Positions 28,141-39,259 of a stretch of DNA of 64,000 nucleotides are shown here, in pieces. How positions within the stretch are numbered: position 1 is the stretch's first letter; each line of letters opens with the position of its first letter. A program made the position numbers and the translations under genes. The notes beneath the pieces are model-generated. The model saw only the letters and a list, made by a program, of their open reading frames with translations, made no database searches and had not been told where the DNA came from. This stretch comes from Nocardia aurantiaca (GTDB lineage: Bacteria > Actinomycetota > Actinomycetes > Mycobacteriales > Mycobacteriaceae), in the NCBI RefSeq assembly GCF_009708175.1, contig NZ_WMBB01000002.1, positions 558,001 to 622,000 on the forward strand, read 5' to 3'.

Positions 28141-28160
28141 CTGAAGGCGGGTGCCTTCAG
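28141..28160 (+). terminator. Small hairpin after the hydrolase
   Basis: CTGAAGGC and GCCTTCAG form an 8-bp stem with a 4-nt loop, followed by TCTCC, 65 bp after the stop. Confidence 0.4.
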
Positions 28161-28222
28161 TCTCCATGGCGATGCATCGTATGCTCGGCTCGACTGTGAC
28201 CCACGACGGATGGTGACCAACC

Positions 28223-29395
28223 ATGATCGACTTCTCGATTCCCGCCGACCTTGCTGCCGAACGCGATCGGGTTCGCCAGTTCGTCATCGACAAGATCGTG
28301 CCCTTCGAGCGTGATCCGCGGCTGACCGCGCACGGCCCCAACGACGACCTGCGGCAGGAAATGGTCGAGCTGGCCCGCGCCGAGAAGCTGCTCACCATCC
28401 AGGCTCCGGTGGAGCTGGGCGGCCGCGGCCTGACCCATGTCGAGCAGGCCGTGCTGTACGAGGCCGCCGGGTGGTCCACCCTCGGCCCGGTCGCCATGAA
28501 CTGCGCCGCGCCCGACGAGGGCAATATGTTCCTGCTCTCCAAGATCGCGAATCCGGAACAGACACAACGCTTCCTGCAGCCGGTGATCGACGGCCACCAG
28601 CGCAGCGTCTTCGCCATGACCGAGCCGGGCGGCGCGGGCTCCGACCCCAACCAGCTCGCCACCGAAGCCACCTTCGACGGCGAGAACTTCACCATCAACG
28701 GCCGCAAGTGGCTGATCACCGGCGCCGACGGCGCCAAGACCTGGATCATCATGGCGCGCCTGGCCGCCAACCCGCACCTGCCCGAGGGCCCGACCCTGTT
28801 CCTCACCGAGGGCGACGCCGACGGCATCGTGATCGAGCGTGTCATGAACACCATGGACCGCAACTACGTCGGCGGCCACGCGGTGGTGCGCTTCGAGAAC
28901 CTGGTGCTGCCCAGGGAATCCGTCCTCGGCGAGACCGGCCAGGCGCTGCGCTACGCCCAGTTGCGGCTGGCCCCGGCCCGTCTCACCCACTGCATGCGCT
29001 GGCTGGGCGCGGCAGAGCGGGCCCAGGCCATCGCGGTCGACTACGCCAAGACCCGCACCGCCTTCGGCAAGCCCATCGGTGAGCACCAGGGCGTGTCGTT
29101 CATGTTGGCGGACAACGAGATCGCGCTGCACCAGTGTCGGCTCACCATCTGGCATGCCTGCTGGCTGATGGATCAGGGGCATAAGGCGCGTCACGAGTCC
29201 TCGGTCGCCAAGTCCTTCGTGTCCGAGGAGCTGTTCAAGGTCACCGACCGCTGCGTCCAGGTGCTCGGCGGCATCGGCATCTCCGACGAGACCGTGGTGG
29301 AGATGATCTTCCGCGACATGCGCGCCTTCCGGCTCTACGACGGCCCGACCGAGGTGCACAAGTACGCCATCGGGCGGCAGATCCTGCGTGCCTGA
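28223..29395 (+). CDS. Acyl-CoA dehydrogenase family protein
   Basis: The 390-residue flavoenzyme introduces an alpha-beta double bond into an acyl-CoA. Domains: N-terminal helical (1-125), middle beta (AMTEPGGAGSDPNQLATEATFDGENF and INGRKWLITGADGAKTW) and C-terminal helical (RTAFGKPIGEHQGVSFMLAD, QVLGGIGISDETVVEMIFRDMRAFRLYDGPTEVH). The DGPTEVH end pattern is that of the ACAD10/11-like and CaiA-like branch. It stands before an enoyl-CoA hydratase gene, so a beta-oxidation role is likely, but the substrate is unknown. A TATGCT element lies about 40 nt upstream of ATG 28223. Confidence 0.9.
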   Translation: MIDFSIPADLAAERDRVRQFVIDKIVPFERDPRLTAHGPNDDLRQEMVELARAEKLLTIQAPVELGGRGLTHVEQAVLYEAAGWSTLGPVAMNCAAPDEGNMFLLSKIANPEQTQRFLQPVIDGHQRSVFAMTEPGGAGSDPNQLATEATFDGENFTINGRKWLITGADGAKTWIIMARLAANPHLPEGPTLFLTEGDADGIVIERVMNTMDRNYVGGHAVVRFENLVLPRESVLGETGQALRYAQLRLAPARLTHCMRWLGAAERAQAIAVDYAKTRTAFGKPIGEHQGVSFMLADNEIALHQCRLTIWHACWLMDQGHKARHESSVAKSFVSEELFKVTDRCVQVLGGIGISDETVVEMIFRDMRAFRLYDGPTEVHKYAIGRQILRA

Positions 29396-29602
29396 AAAGC
29401 GCTGTCTGCCCGAATGAAACGTTCTGGACGGCTGCCCGGCGAAGGCATCGACCACATCGACGTACGCGCCGGGACCGCCGACGCCCATCACCAGCCCGTC
29501 GGCGGTGACGGCGAAGCCGAAACTGAAGAACGAGTGTGTGCGGCCGGACTCCTCGTACCGCGAGACATGACATGGTCGCGGCGCACACGCGGCGCGGCGG
29601 AG

Positions 29603-29757
29603 CGCTCGTTCTGGACCGCGGCTCGACAGACCTCCGCCGTGGAGCCGGGGATGAAACGGCCCCATGAACCTGCGCCTTGGGGGAGGGGAGAACGAGACCT
29701 CCGCTCCACCTCCCCGCGCTTGCGCCGCGAACCCCGCCCGCAGCGAAGCGGAGGGCA
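29603..29757 (-). repeat. Dispersed intergenic palindromic element, copy 4 (reverse, diverged)
   Basis: It begins CGCTCGTTCTGGACCGCGGC, contains GGAGAACGAGACCTCCGC, and ends GCGCCGCGAACCCCGCCCGC then AGCGAAGCGGAGGGCA, the same end as copies 2 and 3. The middle differs by an inserted or substituted block (29630-29690). It fills the second half of the 374-bp gap before the enoyl-CoA hydratase gene. Confidence 0.7.
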
Positions 29758-29763
29758 TAATGT
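29758..29763 (+). promoter_or_regulatory. -10 box (TAATGT) abutting repeat copy 4
   Basis: TAATGT ends 6 nt before ATG 29770 and begins at the base after the repeat's terminal GAGGGCA. The -35 region therefore lies inside the repeat. Confidence 0.5.
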
Positions 29764-29769
29764 TCCAGC

Positions 29770-30582
29770 ATGAGTTCGGAATTGCACGTGGACGTCTCCG
29801 GCGGCGTCGCCGTGCTCACGCTCAACCGTCCCGCCCAGCAGAACGCACTGACTCCGGGCATGGCGTCGGATCTCGGTGCGGCGCTGCGCCGCTGCGACAA
29901 TGACGACGCCATCGGCGCGGTCGTCATCACCGGGACCCCGCCCGCGTTCTGCGCGGGCGCGGATCTGTCGCTGAAGGTCGGCGAGGTCAACGGTCTCATC
30001 GACCCGCCACCCTTCCGCATCAGAAAACCGGTGATCGCCGCGGTGAACGGGCACGCCGTGGGCATCGGCCTGGAGATCGCGCTGCAGTGCGACCTGCGTT
30101 ATGTCGCCCGCGACGCGGTGTACGCCGTCAATCAGGTTCGGCGCGGCGCGCTCGCCGACGGTTTCGCGCACTGGACCCTGCCCCGGCTGATCGGCAGCGC
30201 CCGCGCCGCCGACCTGCTGCTCACCGGCCGCACCTTCGACGGCGACGAAGCGTACTCGCTCGGCATCGCCAATGCCTGCCTGCACGCCGCCGAGGTCCTG
30301 CCCACCGCCCTCGAGGTGGCGCACGACATCGCCCACGGCTCGGCCCCGCTTCCGGTAGCCCTGTCCAAGCGTCTGCTCTGGGAGGCCCCGACCATGGCCC
30401 CGGAAACCGTGGGCCGCTTGGAAACCGAACTCAACGACTACCTGGCCAAGAGCACCGACGGCGGCGAAGGCGTCGCCGCGCTCAAGGACCGCCGCCCGCC
30501 CAAGTGGACCGGCAGTGTCAGCGGCGAATGGCCCGCCTGGGACGCGGTGACAGGCGGCGAGCAGCGCCCGGGCCTGGACTGA
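29770..30582 (+). CDS. Enoyl-CoA hydratase/isomerase family protein
   Basis: The 270-residue crotonase-fold protein shows LNRPAQQNALTPGMASDLGAAL, the CoA/oxyanion strand VVITGTPPAFCAGADLSLKV, and KPVIAAVNGHAVGIGLEIALQCDLRYVA. The position of the first usual glutamate is occupied by Gly/Ile-Gly-Leu-Glu sequence (GHAVGIGLEIAL), and the second region reads NQVRRGALADGFAHW, so it may be an isomerase or a specialised hydratase rather than a classical one. It starts leaderless at ATG 29770. It is a likely partner of the upstream acyl-CoA dehydrogenase. Confidence 0.88.
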   Translation: MSSELHVDVSGGVAVLTLNRPAQQNALTPGMASDLGAALRRCDNDDAIGAVVITGTPPAFCAGADLSLKVGEVNGLIDPPPFRIRKPVIAAVNGHAVGIGLEIALQCDLRYVARDAVYAVNQVRRGALADGFAHWTLPRLIGSARAADLLLTGRTFDGDEAYSLGIANACLHAAEVLPTALEVAHDIAHGSAPLPVALSKRLLWEAPTMAPETVGRLETELNDYLAKSTDGGEGVAALKDRRPPKWTGSVSGEWPAWDAVTGGEQRPGLD

Positions 30583-30641
30583 TCGGGGCTCGGGCGACCC
30601 CCGGGGATTCGGGGCGGAGAGCCCCGGCGCTCCGAGAGCTT

Positions 30642-30920
30642 CTACGCTCGCCCGCTGATGGCCATCAGCAGGAAGATGCCGCCGAACACGACCATGAGGA
30701 AGGTCCCGATGACCCCGAGGACATAGCCCACCAGGACCTGGATCCGGCCGCCCAATCGGCCGCCGCCCGCCTCGATCTCGTTGAGCGCCCGGCGGCCGAG
30801 CGCCCAGGCGATCGGCCCCAGTGCGCCGCAGCAGAATACGCTGAGCGCACCCAGCAGCAACACCGCCGTCGCATGCTCATGCTCGACGGGGGATCCGATG
30901 GGCGGCTGATCGAAGACCAC
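30642..30920 (-). CDS. Small DUF4190-like membrane protein
   Basis: The 92-residue protein has two helices (about residues 19-42 and 62-88) flanking the short GRRALNEIEAGGGRLGGRIQV loop, the pattern of DUF4190 proteins. The N terminus (VFDQPPIGSPVEHEHA) is soluble. GTG 30920 follows TAAACT by 6 nt, so it is leaderless. No partner genes are adjacent. Function unknown. Confidence 0.75.
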   Translation of the reverse strand: MVFDQPPIGSPVEHEHATAVLLLGALSVFCCGALGPIAWALGRRALNEIEAGGGRLGGRIQVLVGYVLGVIGTFLMVVFGGIFLLMAISGRA

Positions 30921-30926
30921 CGCCCG

Positions 30927-30932
30927 AGTTTA
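30927..30932 (-). promoter_or_regulatory. -10 box of leaderless promoter (TAAACT)
   Basis: Minus-strand TAAACT ends 6 nt before GTG 30920. Confidence 0.5.
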
Positions 30933-31055
30933 CGGGCGGAAGCGCCGTGACGGCAGGCTGACGCGCGGTGTTCGCTTGCGCCACTTCGTTATCGAGGCGA
31001 GAAGAACCTCGGAAGAGGGCGGATGTGCGAGGGATTCGGTCCGGTACCCGTGTAT

Positions 31056-32039
31056 TCAGGACCGGCGCTGCCGGGCGACCTCGGCCAGCACCACGCCCGC
31101 CGCCACCGAGGCGTTGAGCGACTCCACCGGGCCCGCCATCGGAATGCTCAGGATGGCGTCACAGGTCTCGCGCACCAGCCGCGACAGCCCCTTGCCCTCC
31201 GAGCCCACCACGATGACCGTCGGTGCGCTGCCGTCGAATTCGTCGAGAGTGGTGTCGCCGCCCGCGTCGAGCCCGACGATCTGATAGCCCTTGTTCGCCC
31301 AATCCTTCAGCGTGCGAGTCAGATTCGTGGCCCGCGCGACCGGAAGCCGCGCCGCCGCACCGGCACTGGTGCGCCACGCCACCGCCGTGACACTGGCGCT
31401 GCGCCGCTGCGGGATCACCACGCCCTGCCCGCCGAAGGCCGCCACCGAGCGGATGACCGCACCCAGGTTGCGCGGATCGGAGATATTGTCCAGTGCCACC
31501 AGCAGCGCCGGCTCACCCGAGTTGTGCACCCGGTCGACCAGATCGTCCGGATGGGCGTACCGGTACGGCGGCACCTGCAGCGCCAGGCCCTGGTGCATGC
31601 CATTGCTGCTCATTCGGTCCAGATCGGTGCGCGGCACCTCCAGAATCGAGATGCCCAGGTCGGCGGCCGTCTGCACGGCCTCGGTGAGCCGATCGTCGTT
31701 CTCGGTGCCATTGGCGACGTACAGCGCGGTGGCGGGCACGCCCGCGCGCAGGCATTCCACCACCGGGTTGCGGCCCAGCACCAGCTCCGGACCCTCACTG
31801 TCCTTGCGGCCCGCGATGGGCCGGGCGGCATTGCGGGACCGGGTGGTGGCGGTCGCCGCCTGGGCCTTGGCCTTCGCCTTGGCGCGCTTCGCGGCTGGGT
31901 GGTAGGTGCGGTCCTCGGCCTTGGGAGTCGCCCCTCTGCCCTCGAGCCCGCGGCGGCGCTGCCCGCCGGAACCGACGGTCTGCCCCTTCTTACTGCCGGT
32001 CTTGCGCGTCGCCCCGCGTCGCTGGGAATTGCCTGCCAT
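31056..32039 (-). CDS. rlmB: 23S rRNA (guanosine-2'-O-)methyltransferase, RlmB/TrmH family
   Basis: This SPOUT methyltransferase 2'-O-methylates a guanosine of 23S rRNA (G2251 in E. coli numbering). The 327-residue protein has a long basic N-terminal tail (residues 1-75, rich in Lys, Arg and Ala), a substrate-binding domain beginning [15 protein letters not shown], and the knotted catalytic domain with [36 protein letters not shown] and [22 protein letters not shown] 32039 has a GGAAGG Shine-Dalgarno; the frame is open to 32126. It follows cysS, as in mycobacteria. The 318-bp gap between them holds only a terminator-like hairpin. Confidence 0.93.
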   Translation of the reverse strand: MAGNSQRRGATRKTGSKKGQTVGSGGQRRRGLEGRGATPKAEDRTYHPAAKRAKAKAKAQAATATTRSRNAARPIAGRKDSEGPELVLGRNPVVECLRAGVPATALYVANGTENDDRLTEAVQTAADLGISILEVPRTDLDRMSSNGMHQGLALQVPPYRYAHPDDLVDRVHNSGEPALLVALDNISDPRNLGAVIRSVAAFGGQGVVIPQRRSASVTAVAWRTSAGAAARLPVARATNLTRTLKDWANKGYQIVGLDAGGDTTLDEFDGSAPTVIVVGSEGKGLSRLVRETCDAILSIPMAGPVESLNASVAAGVVLAEVARQRRS

Positions 32040-32335
32040 CACTTCGCCTTCCGTGTCTGTTGAGTGCACACAGCACGCGGGTAACCCGCCTCGAGCCGGT
32101 CGCGGGACGAACCCGCTCACGGTCATGCGGGAAACCTGCCTCCGGTCGGCGCAGCGAAGGGCTGCGCCCTGTCAATCTTCGCGCTGCTCCACAGCAGCGC
32201 CCCCGGACCGGCCACGAGTCACGCGGCATTGCCGGAGGGACGCTACGAATTGTGCCCCACGCTGGGCCGTCACCCCGAATTCGGTGTGCTCCGCCACACC
32301 ACGCGGGCTAGCTCACGCGGTATTCGGGCGAGCCA

Positions 32336-32355
32336 GGTTCCGTGGGCGCGGAACC
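32336..32355 (-). terminator. Hairpin just after cysS
   Basis: GGTTCCG and CGGAACC pair around a 6-nt loop, 2 bp beyond the cysS stop on the minus strand. It separates cysS from rlmB. Confidence 0.45.
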
Positions 32356-32357
32356 GC

Positions 32358-33758
<1,401 letters not shown>

Positions 33759-33766
33759 GACAGAGC

Positions 33767-33772
33767 ATCCTA
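33767..33772 (-). promoter_or_regulatory. -10 box of leaderless cysS promoter (TAGGAT)
   Basis: Minus-strand TAGGAT ends 8 nt before GTG 33758. Confidence 0.45.
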
Positions 33773-33802
33773 GCTGTTGGGATTTGGCGGATTACCGGTG
33801 CG

Positions 33803-34288
33803 TCAGGCCCGACAACACAGCAGCGCGGTGGCGACCGCCGCCACCCCCTCGCCGCGGCCGGTCAGGCCCAATCCGTCGGTAGTGGTGCCGGACACCGAGA
33901 CCAGCGCGCCCAGAATCTCGCCGAGCACCTGCTGCGCCTCAGCCCGTCGCGGACCTATTTTGGGGCGATTCCCGATTACCTGTACAGCCGCATTGACAAT
34001 GGTGAATCCAGCCTCGTCCAGCAGCCGCCGGACTTCCTTCAGCATCGCCGCCCCGGACACCCCCGCCCATTCCGGGCGGCCGGTGCCGAAAACCGCGCCC
34101 ACATCGCCGAGTCCAGCGGCGGAGAGCAGCGCGTCGCACAGCGCGTGCGCGGCGACATCGCCGTCGGAATGTCCCGCGCAGCCGCTATCGCCCTCGAACA
34201 GCAGACCCGCCATCCAGCAGGGCCGACCGGGTTCGACCGGATGCACATCGCTGCCGATACCGGTGCGCAGCGCCATGGGATCGATCAC
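33803..34288 (-). CDS. ispF: 2-C-methyl-D-erythritol 2,4-cyclodiphosphate synthase
   Basis: IspF cyclises CDP-methylerythritol phosphate in the MEP isoprenoid pathway. The 161-residue trimer subunit has the zinc-binding GSDVHP near the N terminus, the [30 protein letters not shown] core, the [11 protein letters not shown] segment and the [25 protein letters not shown] end. GTG 34288 overlaps the ispD stop by 4 nt (GTGA), showing coupling of consecutive pathway steps. Confidence 0.96.
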   Translation of the reverse strand: MIDPMALRTGIGSDVHPVEPGRPCWMAGLLFEGDSGCAGHSDGDVAAHALCDALLSAAGLGDVGAVFGTGRPEWAGVSGAAMLKEVRRLLDEAGFTIVNAAVQVIGNRPKIGPRRAEAQQVLGEILGALVSVSGTTTDGLGLTGRGEGVAAVATALLCCRA

Positions 34289-35031
34289 GGGGCGATCACC
34301 GCCTGGCGTGTCGTGTCCAGCCCGCCTGCGGTGTCGGGCGTATCACGGCGGGCGGCAAGCGTATTGGCGAGGACCAGATCCAGCGGTGTGGTGATCTTGA
34401 AAGCCAGGGCGTCACCGAGCACCGTATGAACGGTCGCACCAAGCATTTCCACCAACCCCGCGTCATCCGTCGCCTGTGTACCCACAGCGTAGGCGGCGCG
34501 CAGCAGCTCGGCGTCGAAGCCCTGCGGAGTCTGAATGGCGCGCAGCCCCGAGCGGTCCGGCGTGCCCGTCACCGCGCCCGTCGCGTCGACGGATTTGATG
34601 GTGTCGGTCACCGGCAGCGCGGGCACCACGGCCTGCGCACCTGCGCGCAACTCGTCCACCACGCGGGAGATGAGGGCCGGGGGAGTCAGGGCCCGGGCCG
34701 CGTCGTGCACCAAGACCAGGGTGGCGTCGGGCGCGGCCGCGAGACCGGCCCGCACCGAATCGGTGCGCTCGGCCCCGCCGGCGACCACGCGCACGGGCAC
34801 GGAGGAGACGGGCAGCAGGGCGCGGGTCTCGGCGACGAGTTCGGCGGGCACCATAACCACAACGTCGTCGACCGATCCGGAGTCGATCAGGCCCTGAACC
34901 GCCCTGGTGAGCATGGGACTGCCGCCGACGTGGACGAATGCCTTCGGCTTGTTCTCGCCGAGACGCACGCCCATGCCGGCGGCAGGAACCAGAGCGACGA
35001 CACGGATGCCGTCGCCGGGTGTTGTTTTCAC
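34285..35031 (-). CDS. ispD: 2-C-methyl-D-erythritol 4-phosphate cytidylyltransferase
   Basis: IspD attaches CMP from CTP to methylerythritol phosphate. The 248-residue protein begins with the nucleotide-binding [24 protein letters not shown], then has [31 protein letters not shown], and the [18 protein letters not shown] and [11 protein letters not shown] motifs. GTG 35031 lies 2 nt after the carD stop. Transcription with carD links this isoprenoid step to the RNA polymerase regulator operon, as in mycobacteria. Confidence 0.96.
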   Translation of the reverse strand: MKTTPGDGIRVVALVPAAGMGVRLGENKPKAFVHVGGSPMLTRAVQGLIDSGSVDDVVVMVPAELVAETRALLPVSSVPVRVVAGGAERTDSVRAGLAAAPDATLVLVHDAARALTPPALISRVVDELRAGAQAVVPALPVTDTIKSVDATGAVTGTPDRSGLRAIQTPQGFDAELLRAAYAVGTQATDDAGLVEMLGATVHTVLGDALAFKITTPLDLVLANTLAARRDTPDTAGGLDTTRQAVIAP

Positions 35032-35033
35032 GG

Positions 35034-36000
<967 letters not shown>

Positions 36001-36624
36001 GTGACTGCCCTGAAAGCCACCACTGCGTCGAAGTCGCGGCGGCGTGCCGTGACAGTTGCTGCACTCGCTGCGGGTGCGGTGCTCGCGCTGTCGGGTTGCG
36101 GCGCCGGTCAGGTCTCGCAGACCGCCACCCAGGTCGCCGCCATCAACGGCAACGCTGCCAATGTCGGTTCCATCGCACTGCGCGACGTGCGCTTCCTGCT
36201 CCCGCAGACCGAGGAGTACAACAACGCCAAGGGCGGCAAGGCCGTGCTGGCCTTCAGCGCCGTCAACCTGAGCGACAGCAAGCCCGACGAGCTGGTCAGC
36301 ATCGGCACCGACCTGGGCCAGGTCAAGATCGCCGACAAGATCGAGATCAAGCCGTCCACCACCGTGGTCGCCAACAAGCCGACCGCCAAGGACGCCACCG
36401 CGGCCGCCGCGCACGAGCAGAACGCCGGCGAGCCCGCCGCCGACCCGAACGCCAAGCCCGTCCTGATCGAGGTCACCGGCCTCACCAAGGACGTCACCCC
36501 GGGCCTGACCTACCCGCTGACCTTCGTCTTCAAGCAGGCCGGCACCGTCGTCGTCAACGTTCCGGTCGACGCCGGCTCGAACAACCCGCGCCAGGAGCCC
36601 CCGAAGCAGGGCGGCGAGCACTGA
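36001..36624 (+). CDS. lpqE: Lipoprotein LpqE-like
   Basis: The 207-residue protein matches mycobacterial LpqE (Rv3584). It has a signal peptide with basic start (TASKSRRRAV), hydrophobic core VAALAAGAVLALSG, and lipobox LSGC (Cys near residue 34), followed by a beta-rich domain (IALRDVRFLL, KAVLAFSAVNLS, TYPLTFVFKQAGTVVVNVPVDAG). An Ala/Glu-rich loop interrupts the domain at 130-155. GTG 36001 is set by GGAGGA; ATG 35989 and TTG 35950 are alternatives. It probably sits on the outer face of the plasma membrane. Function unknown. Confidence 0.85.
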   Translation: MTALKATTASKSRRRAVTVAALAAGAVLALSGCGAGQVSQTATQVAAINGNAANVGSIALRDVRFLLPQTEEYNNAKGGKAVLAFSAVNLSDSKPDELVSIGTDLGQVKIADKIEIKPSTTVVANKPTAKDATAAAAHEQNAGEPAADPNAKPVLIEVTGLTKDVTPGLTYPLTFVFKQAGTVVVNVPVDAGSNNPRQEPPKQGGEH

Positions 36625-36631
36625 GTCTGAT

Positions 36632-36765
36632 TGCCCTCCGCTTCGCTCCGGGCGGGTTCGCGGCCCTGGGGGTCTCGTTCTTCCCCCTCCGCTCCTCCGC
36701 TGAGCTCCCCCGCTCCAAGCGCGGGGAGGCGGAGCGCAGTCCAGAACGAGACGGGCCGCGAACCT
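36632..36765 (+). repeat. Dispersed intergenic palindromic element, copy 5 (forward)
   Basis: It begins 8 bp after the lpqE stop with TGCCCTCCGCTTCGCTCC, then GGTTCGCGGCCC and GTCTCGTTCT, and ends AGAACGAGACGGGCCGCGAA plus CCT. The outer and inner arms are complementary, so the 134-bp copy can fold into one long interrupted hairpin. Same orientation as copy 1. Confidence 0.88.
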
Positions 36766-36855
36766 GAGAGTGGACACCGGTGTGTGGATTCTGGGGCTGG
36801 GCCGGCAGCGGGTCGGGTCCGAGAGTTGACCAGCGTGTGGAGTGATGACTCTGTC

Positions 36856-36897
36856 CTGCGCCCGCTTCGGTTTGCCGAAGCGGGCGCAGGCTTTTCC
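36856..36897 (+). terminator. Strong rho-independent-like terminator before radA
   Basis: CTGCGCCCGCTTCG (36856-36869) and CGAAGCGGGCGCAG (36876-36889) form a perfect 14-bp stem with loop GTTTGC, followed by GCTTTTCC. Confidence 0.8.
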
Positions 36898-36933
36898 TGA
36901 GCGGGGTTGCCGGGACTTGTCGGCGTGGCTGAT

Positions 36934-36939
36934 TAGGCT
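36934..36939 (+). promoter_or_regulatory. -10 box of leaderless radA promoter (TAGGCT)
   Basis: TAGGCT ends 6 nt before GTG 36946. Confidence 0.55.
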
Positions 36940-36945
36940 GCCCGC

Positions 36946-38346
36946 GTGGCCAAGGTGAAATCGCTGTACCGGTGCGCGGACTGCTCGCATGAGGTCGCCA
37001 AATGGGTTGGGCGCTGCCCGGATTGCGGCGGGTGGGGCACTATCGAGGAGATGGCGGCCTCCTCGTCCGCGGTGGCGGTGGGGCGACGGGCGATGCTGCC
37101 GAGCACGGCGGCGGCGCCGATCTCGAGCATCGACTCCAACAAGACGCAGGCCCGCTCGACCGGTGTGTCCGAACTGGATCGGGTGCTGGGCGGCGGAATC
37201 GTTCCCGGGTCGGTGGTGCTGTTGTCGGGGGAGCCGGGGGTCGGCAAGTCGACGCTGCTGCTCGAGGTGGCGCACCGGTGGGCGCGGGCACGCGATGAGA
37301 TCGCGCTGTATGTGACCGCGGAGGAGTCGGCGGGCCAGGTGCGGCTGCGGGCGGACCGGACGGGGGCGGTGCACGACAAGGTGTACCTGGCCGCGGAATC
37401 CGATCTGGCTACCATTCTCGGGCACGTGGAGCAGGTGAAACCCTCACTGCTGGTAGTGGACTCGGTGCAGACCATGCTGGCCGCCGACGCGGACGGCGTG
37501 ATCGGCGGTGTCACCCAGGTGCGCTCGGTGACTGCGGCGCTCACTTCCCTGGCCAAGGCCAGCGGGATCGCGGTGCTGCTGGTCGGGCACGTCACCAAGG
37601 ACGGGGCGGTGGCCGGTCCGCGCACGCTCGAACACCTGGTGGACGTGGTGCTGCAGTTCGAGGGCGACAAGCACTCCTCGTTGCGCATGGTGCGCGGCAT
37701 CAAGAACCGTTTCGGCAGCACCGACGAGGTCGGCTGCTTCGAGATGCGGGAGGCGGGAATCCATTGCGTGGACGACCCTTCGGGGCTGTTCCTGCACCAT
37801 CGGGGCGCCTCGGTGCCGGGGACCGCGGTGACGGTCGCCATGGACGGCAAGCGGCCGATGCTGGGCGAGGTGCAGGGCCTCACGGTGGACACCCAGGTGC
37901 CCGCGCCGCGCCGCGCGGTGAGCGGGCTGGACTACAACCGCGTTTCCATGGTCCTGGCGGTCCTGCAGAGCCGCGGGGGCGTGTATGTGGGCAAGCAGGA
38001 CGTCTACGCGGCCACGGTGGGCGGTATGCGGCTCACCGAGCCCGCCGCGGATCTGGCTGTCGCGCTTGCCATTGCGAGCGCCAGCCAGGATCAGGCGCTG
38101 CCCAGCGGCCTGGTGGTGCTGGGTGAGGTGGGCCTGGCGGGCGAGGTGCGGCAGGTGGCCGGGTTGACCCGTCGGTTGGCGGAGGCGGAGCGGCTGGGCT
38201 TCACCGAGGCCCTGGTGCCGCCGGGCGTGGACCGCACCGGGCGGACCATGACTTTGCGTGAAGTCGCCGATATCCGTGCCGCCCTTGCCATTACCGGACT
38301 GCGTCGACGACGCGGCGCGCAGGCCCCGGCGGAAATGGCGGAGTGA
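36946..38346 (+). CDS. radA: DNA repair protein RadA
   Basis: RadA is a hexameric RecA-like motor promoting branch migration in recombination. The 466-residue product has the N-terminal C4 zinc finger (Cys10, Cys13, Cys24, Cys27), Walker A GEPGVGKST at about residues 95-103, LLVVDSVQTM as Walker B, the RadA-specific KNRFG motif at 253-257, and a Lon-protease-like C-terminal domain (about 290-466, GLVVLGEVGLAGEVRQV). It starts leaderless at GTG 36946. In mycobacteria disA follows radA directly; here no disA is present. Confidence 0.96.
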   Translation: MAKVKSLYRCADCSHEVAKWVGRCPDCGGWGTIEEMAASSSAVAVGRRAMLPSTAAAPISSIDSNKTQARSTGVSELDRVLGGGIVPGSVVLLSGEPGVGKSTLLLEVAHRWARARDEIALYVTAEESAGQVRLRADRTGAVHDKVYLAAESDLATILGHVEQVKPSLLVVDSVQTMLAADADGVIGGVTQVRSVTAALTSLAKASGIAVLLVGHVTKDGAVAGPRTLEHLVDVVLQFEGDKHSSLRMVRGIKNRFGSTDEVGCFEMREAGIHCVDDPSGLFLHHRGASVPGTAVTVAMDGKRPMLGEVQGLTVDTQVPAPRRAVSGLDYNRVSMVLAVLQSRGGVYVGKQDVYAATVGGMRLTEPAADLAVALAIASASQDQALPSGLVVLGEVGLAGEVRQVAGLTRRLAEAERLGFTEALVPPGVDRTGRTMTLREVADIRAALAITGLRRRRGAQAPAEMAE

Positions 38347-38431
38347 CAGTCGAAATCGATTGACGATGCCGCATCGAATTCGATTGGACATGGAATTCGG
38401 TTGGCAATTACCGAAATTCTGGGAAATGTGT

Positions 38432-38466
38432 GGAGGCCGGGATCCGATCGATGGATCCCGGCCTCC
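38432..38466. terminator. Bidirectional terminator between radA and the membrane protein gene
   Basis: GGAGGCCGGGATCC (38432-38445) and GGATCCCGGCCTCC (38453-38466) form a perfect 14-bp stem with a 7-nt loop between convergent genes. Confidence 0.8.
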
Positions 38467-38484
38467 ACCGGTGTGTGCTGGATT

Positions 38485-39138
38485 TCAGAAGATATTGAAA
38501 GGCTCCGGCGCGCTGCGCACCGAACCGAGTTGCGCCACAACGGTGTAGGGGCCCGCCGGGACCTGGACGCGATCGCCCGCGCAGTTGGGCTGTGAGGTGG
38601 CGCCGGACCAGGTGACGGTGAAGGCGGCCTGCTGGCCGGGGGCCAGGGCGCGCATGTCGGGGGTGCCGTCCGGGTAGCAGTCGGTGCTGGACCACAGCCT
38701 GCGCTGGCCGTCCAGGGACTGCACCTGGACCAGCTGCAGCCCGGAACCCATGTCGCGTTCGCAGGCGGCGCTGGAGATATTGGTGATGACGATGCCGAAC
38801 TGCGGCTGTTCGCCGACCTTGTAGGTGGGCTGCCCGACGGTCACCTTCACGGCCAGCGACTGGTCGGAGCACAGGCCCAGCGCGGCCGGGGCGGCGCCGG
38901 AAGGCTTGGCCGAGCTCGAATCCGGGGCGCTCGAGGTGGAGCTGCCGGTGGGCTTGGTGGTGGCCACGGCGCTCGAGGTGGAGGTCGCCTTGGCGTCCGT
39001 CCTGTGGTCCCCGCCGCCCTTCAACAGCGCGAACGCCACCCAGATCACCAGTGCGAGGCCGAGCACCATCGCGCCGATCGCGACCGCGCGACGGCGCCAG
39101 TAGATTTCGGGTGGCAGTGGTCCGTTCGGTTCCAGCAC
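38485..39138 (-). CDS. Rv3587c-like membrane-anchored protein
   Basis: The 217-residue protein has one N-terminal transmembrane helix (AVAIGAMVLGLALVIWVAFALL, about 18-39), a Ser/Thr/Pro/Ala-rich linker (45-88) that crosses or spans the wall, and a C-terminal immunoglobulin-like domain (SLAVKVTVGQPTYKVGEQPQ, PGQQAAFTVTWSG, GPYTVVAQLGS) with four cysteines that may form disulfides. Position next to canB matches Rv3587c. GTG 39138 follows TACCGT by 7 nt. Function unknown. Confidence 0.82.
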   Translation of the reverse strand: MLEPNGPLPPEIYWRRRAVAIGAMVLGLALVIWVAFALLKGGGDHRTDAKATSTSSAVATTKPTGSSTSSAPDSSSAKPSGAAPAALGLCSDQSLAVKVTVGQPTYKVGEQPQFGIVITNISSAACERDMGSGLQLVQVQSLDGQRRLWSSTDCYPDGTPDMRALAPGQQAAFTVTWSGATSQPNCAGDRVQVPAGPYTVVAQLGSVRSAPEPFNIF

Positions 39139-39145
39139 GCTGACA

Positions 39146-39151
39146 ACGGTA
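39146..39151 (-). promoter_or_regulatory. -10 box of leaderless promoter (TACCGT)
   Basis: Minus-strand TACCGT ends 7 nt before GTG 39138. Confidence 0.5.
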
Positions 39152-39259
39152 AGGGTACCGTCCGTATCACCCCGAGCAGGGTCTCGGCGTGTCGGACGTG
39201 AAAGCGCCTACGGGGGCGGTAAATTCCGCCGCCCGCTCCGGCGATCCGTGTAGATCGGG

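Noticed and set aside
29400..29570. Protein-like minus-strand peptide (SFGFAVTADGLVMGVGGPGA)
   Set aside because: It reads plausibly but has no clear start or stop boundary, continues antisense through the acyl-CoA dehydrogenase gene, and matches no family I know. It may be a relic; not listed as a gene.
32040..32357. Possible tRNA or small RNA between rlmB and cysS
   Set aside because: I looked for a cloverleaf and T-loop sequence on both strands and found only a terminator-like hairpin.
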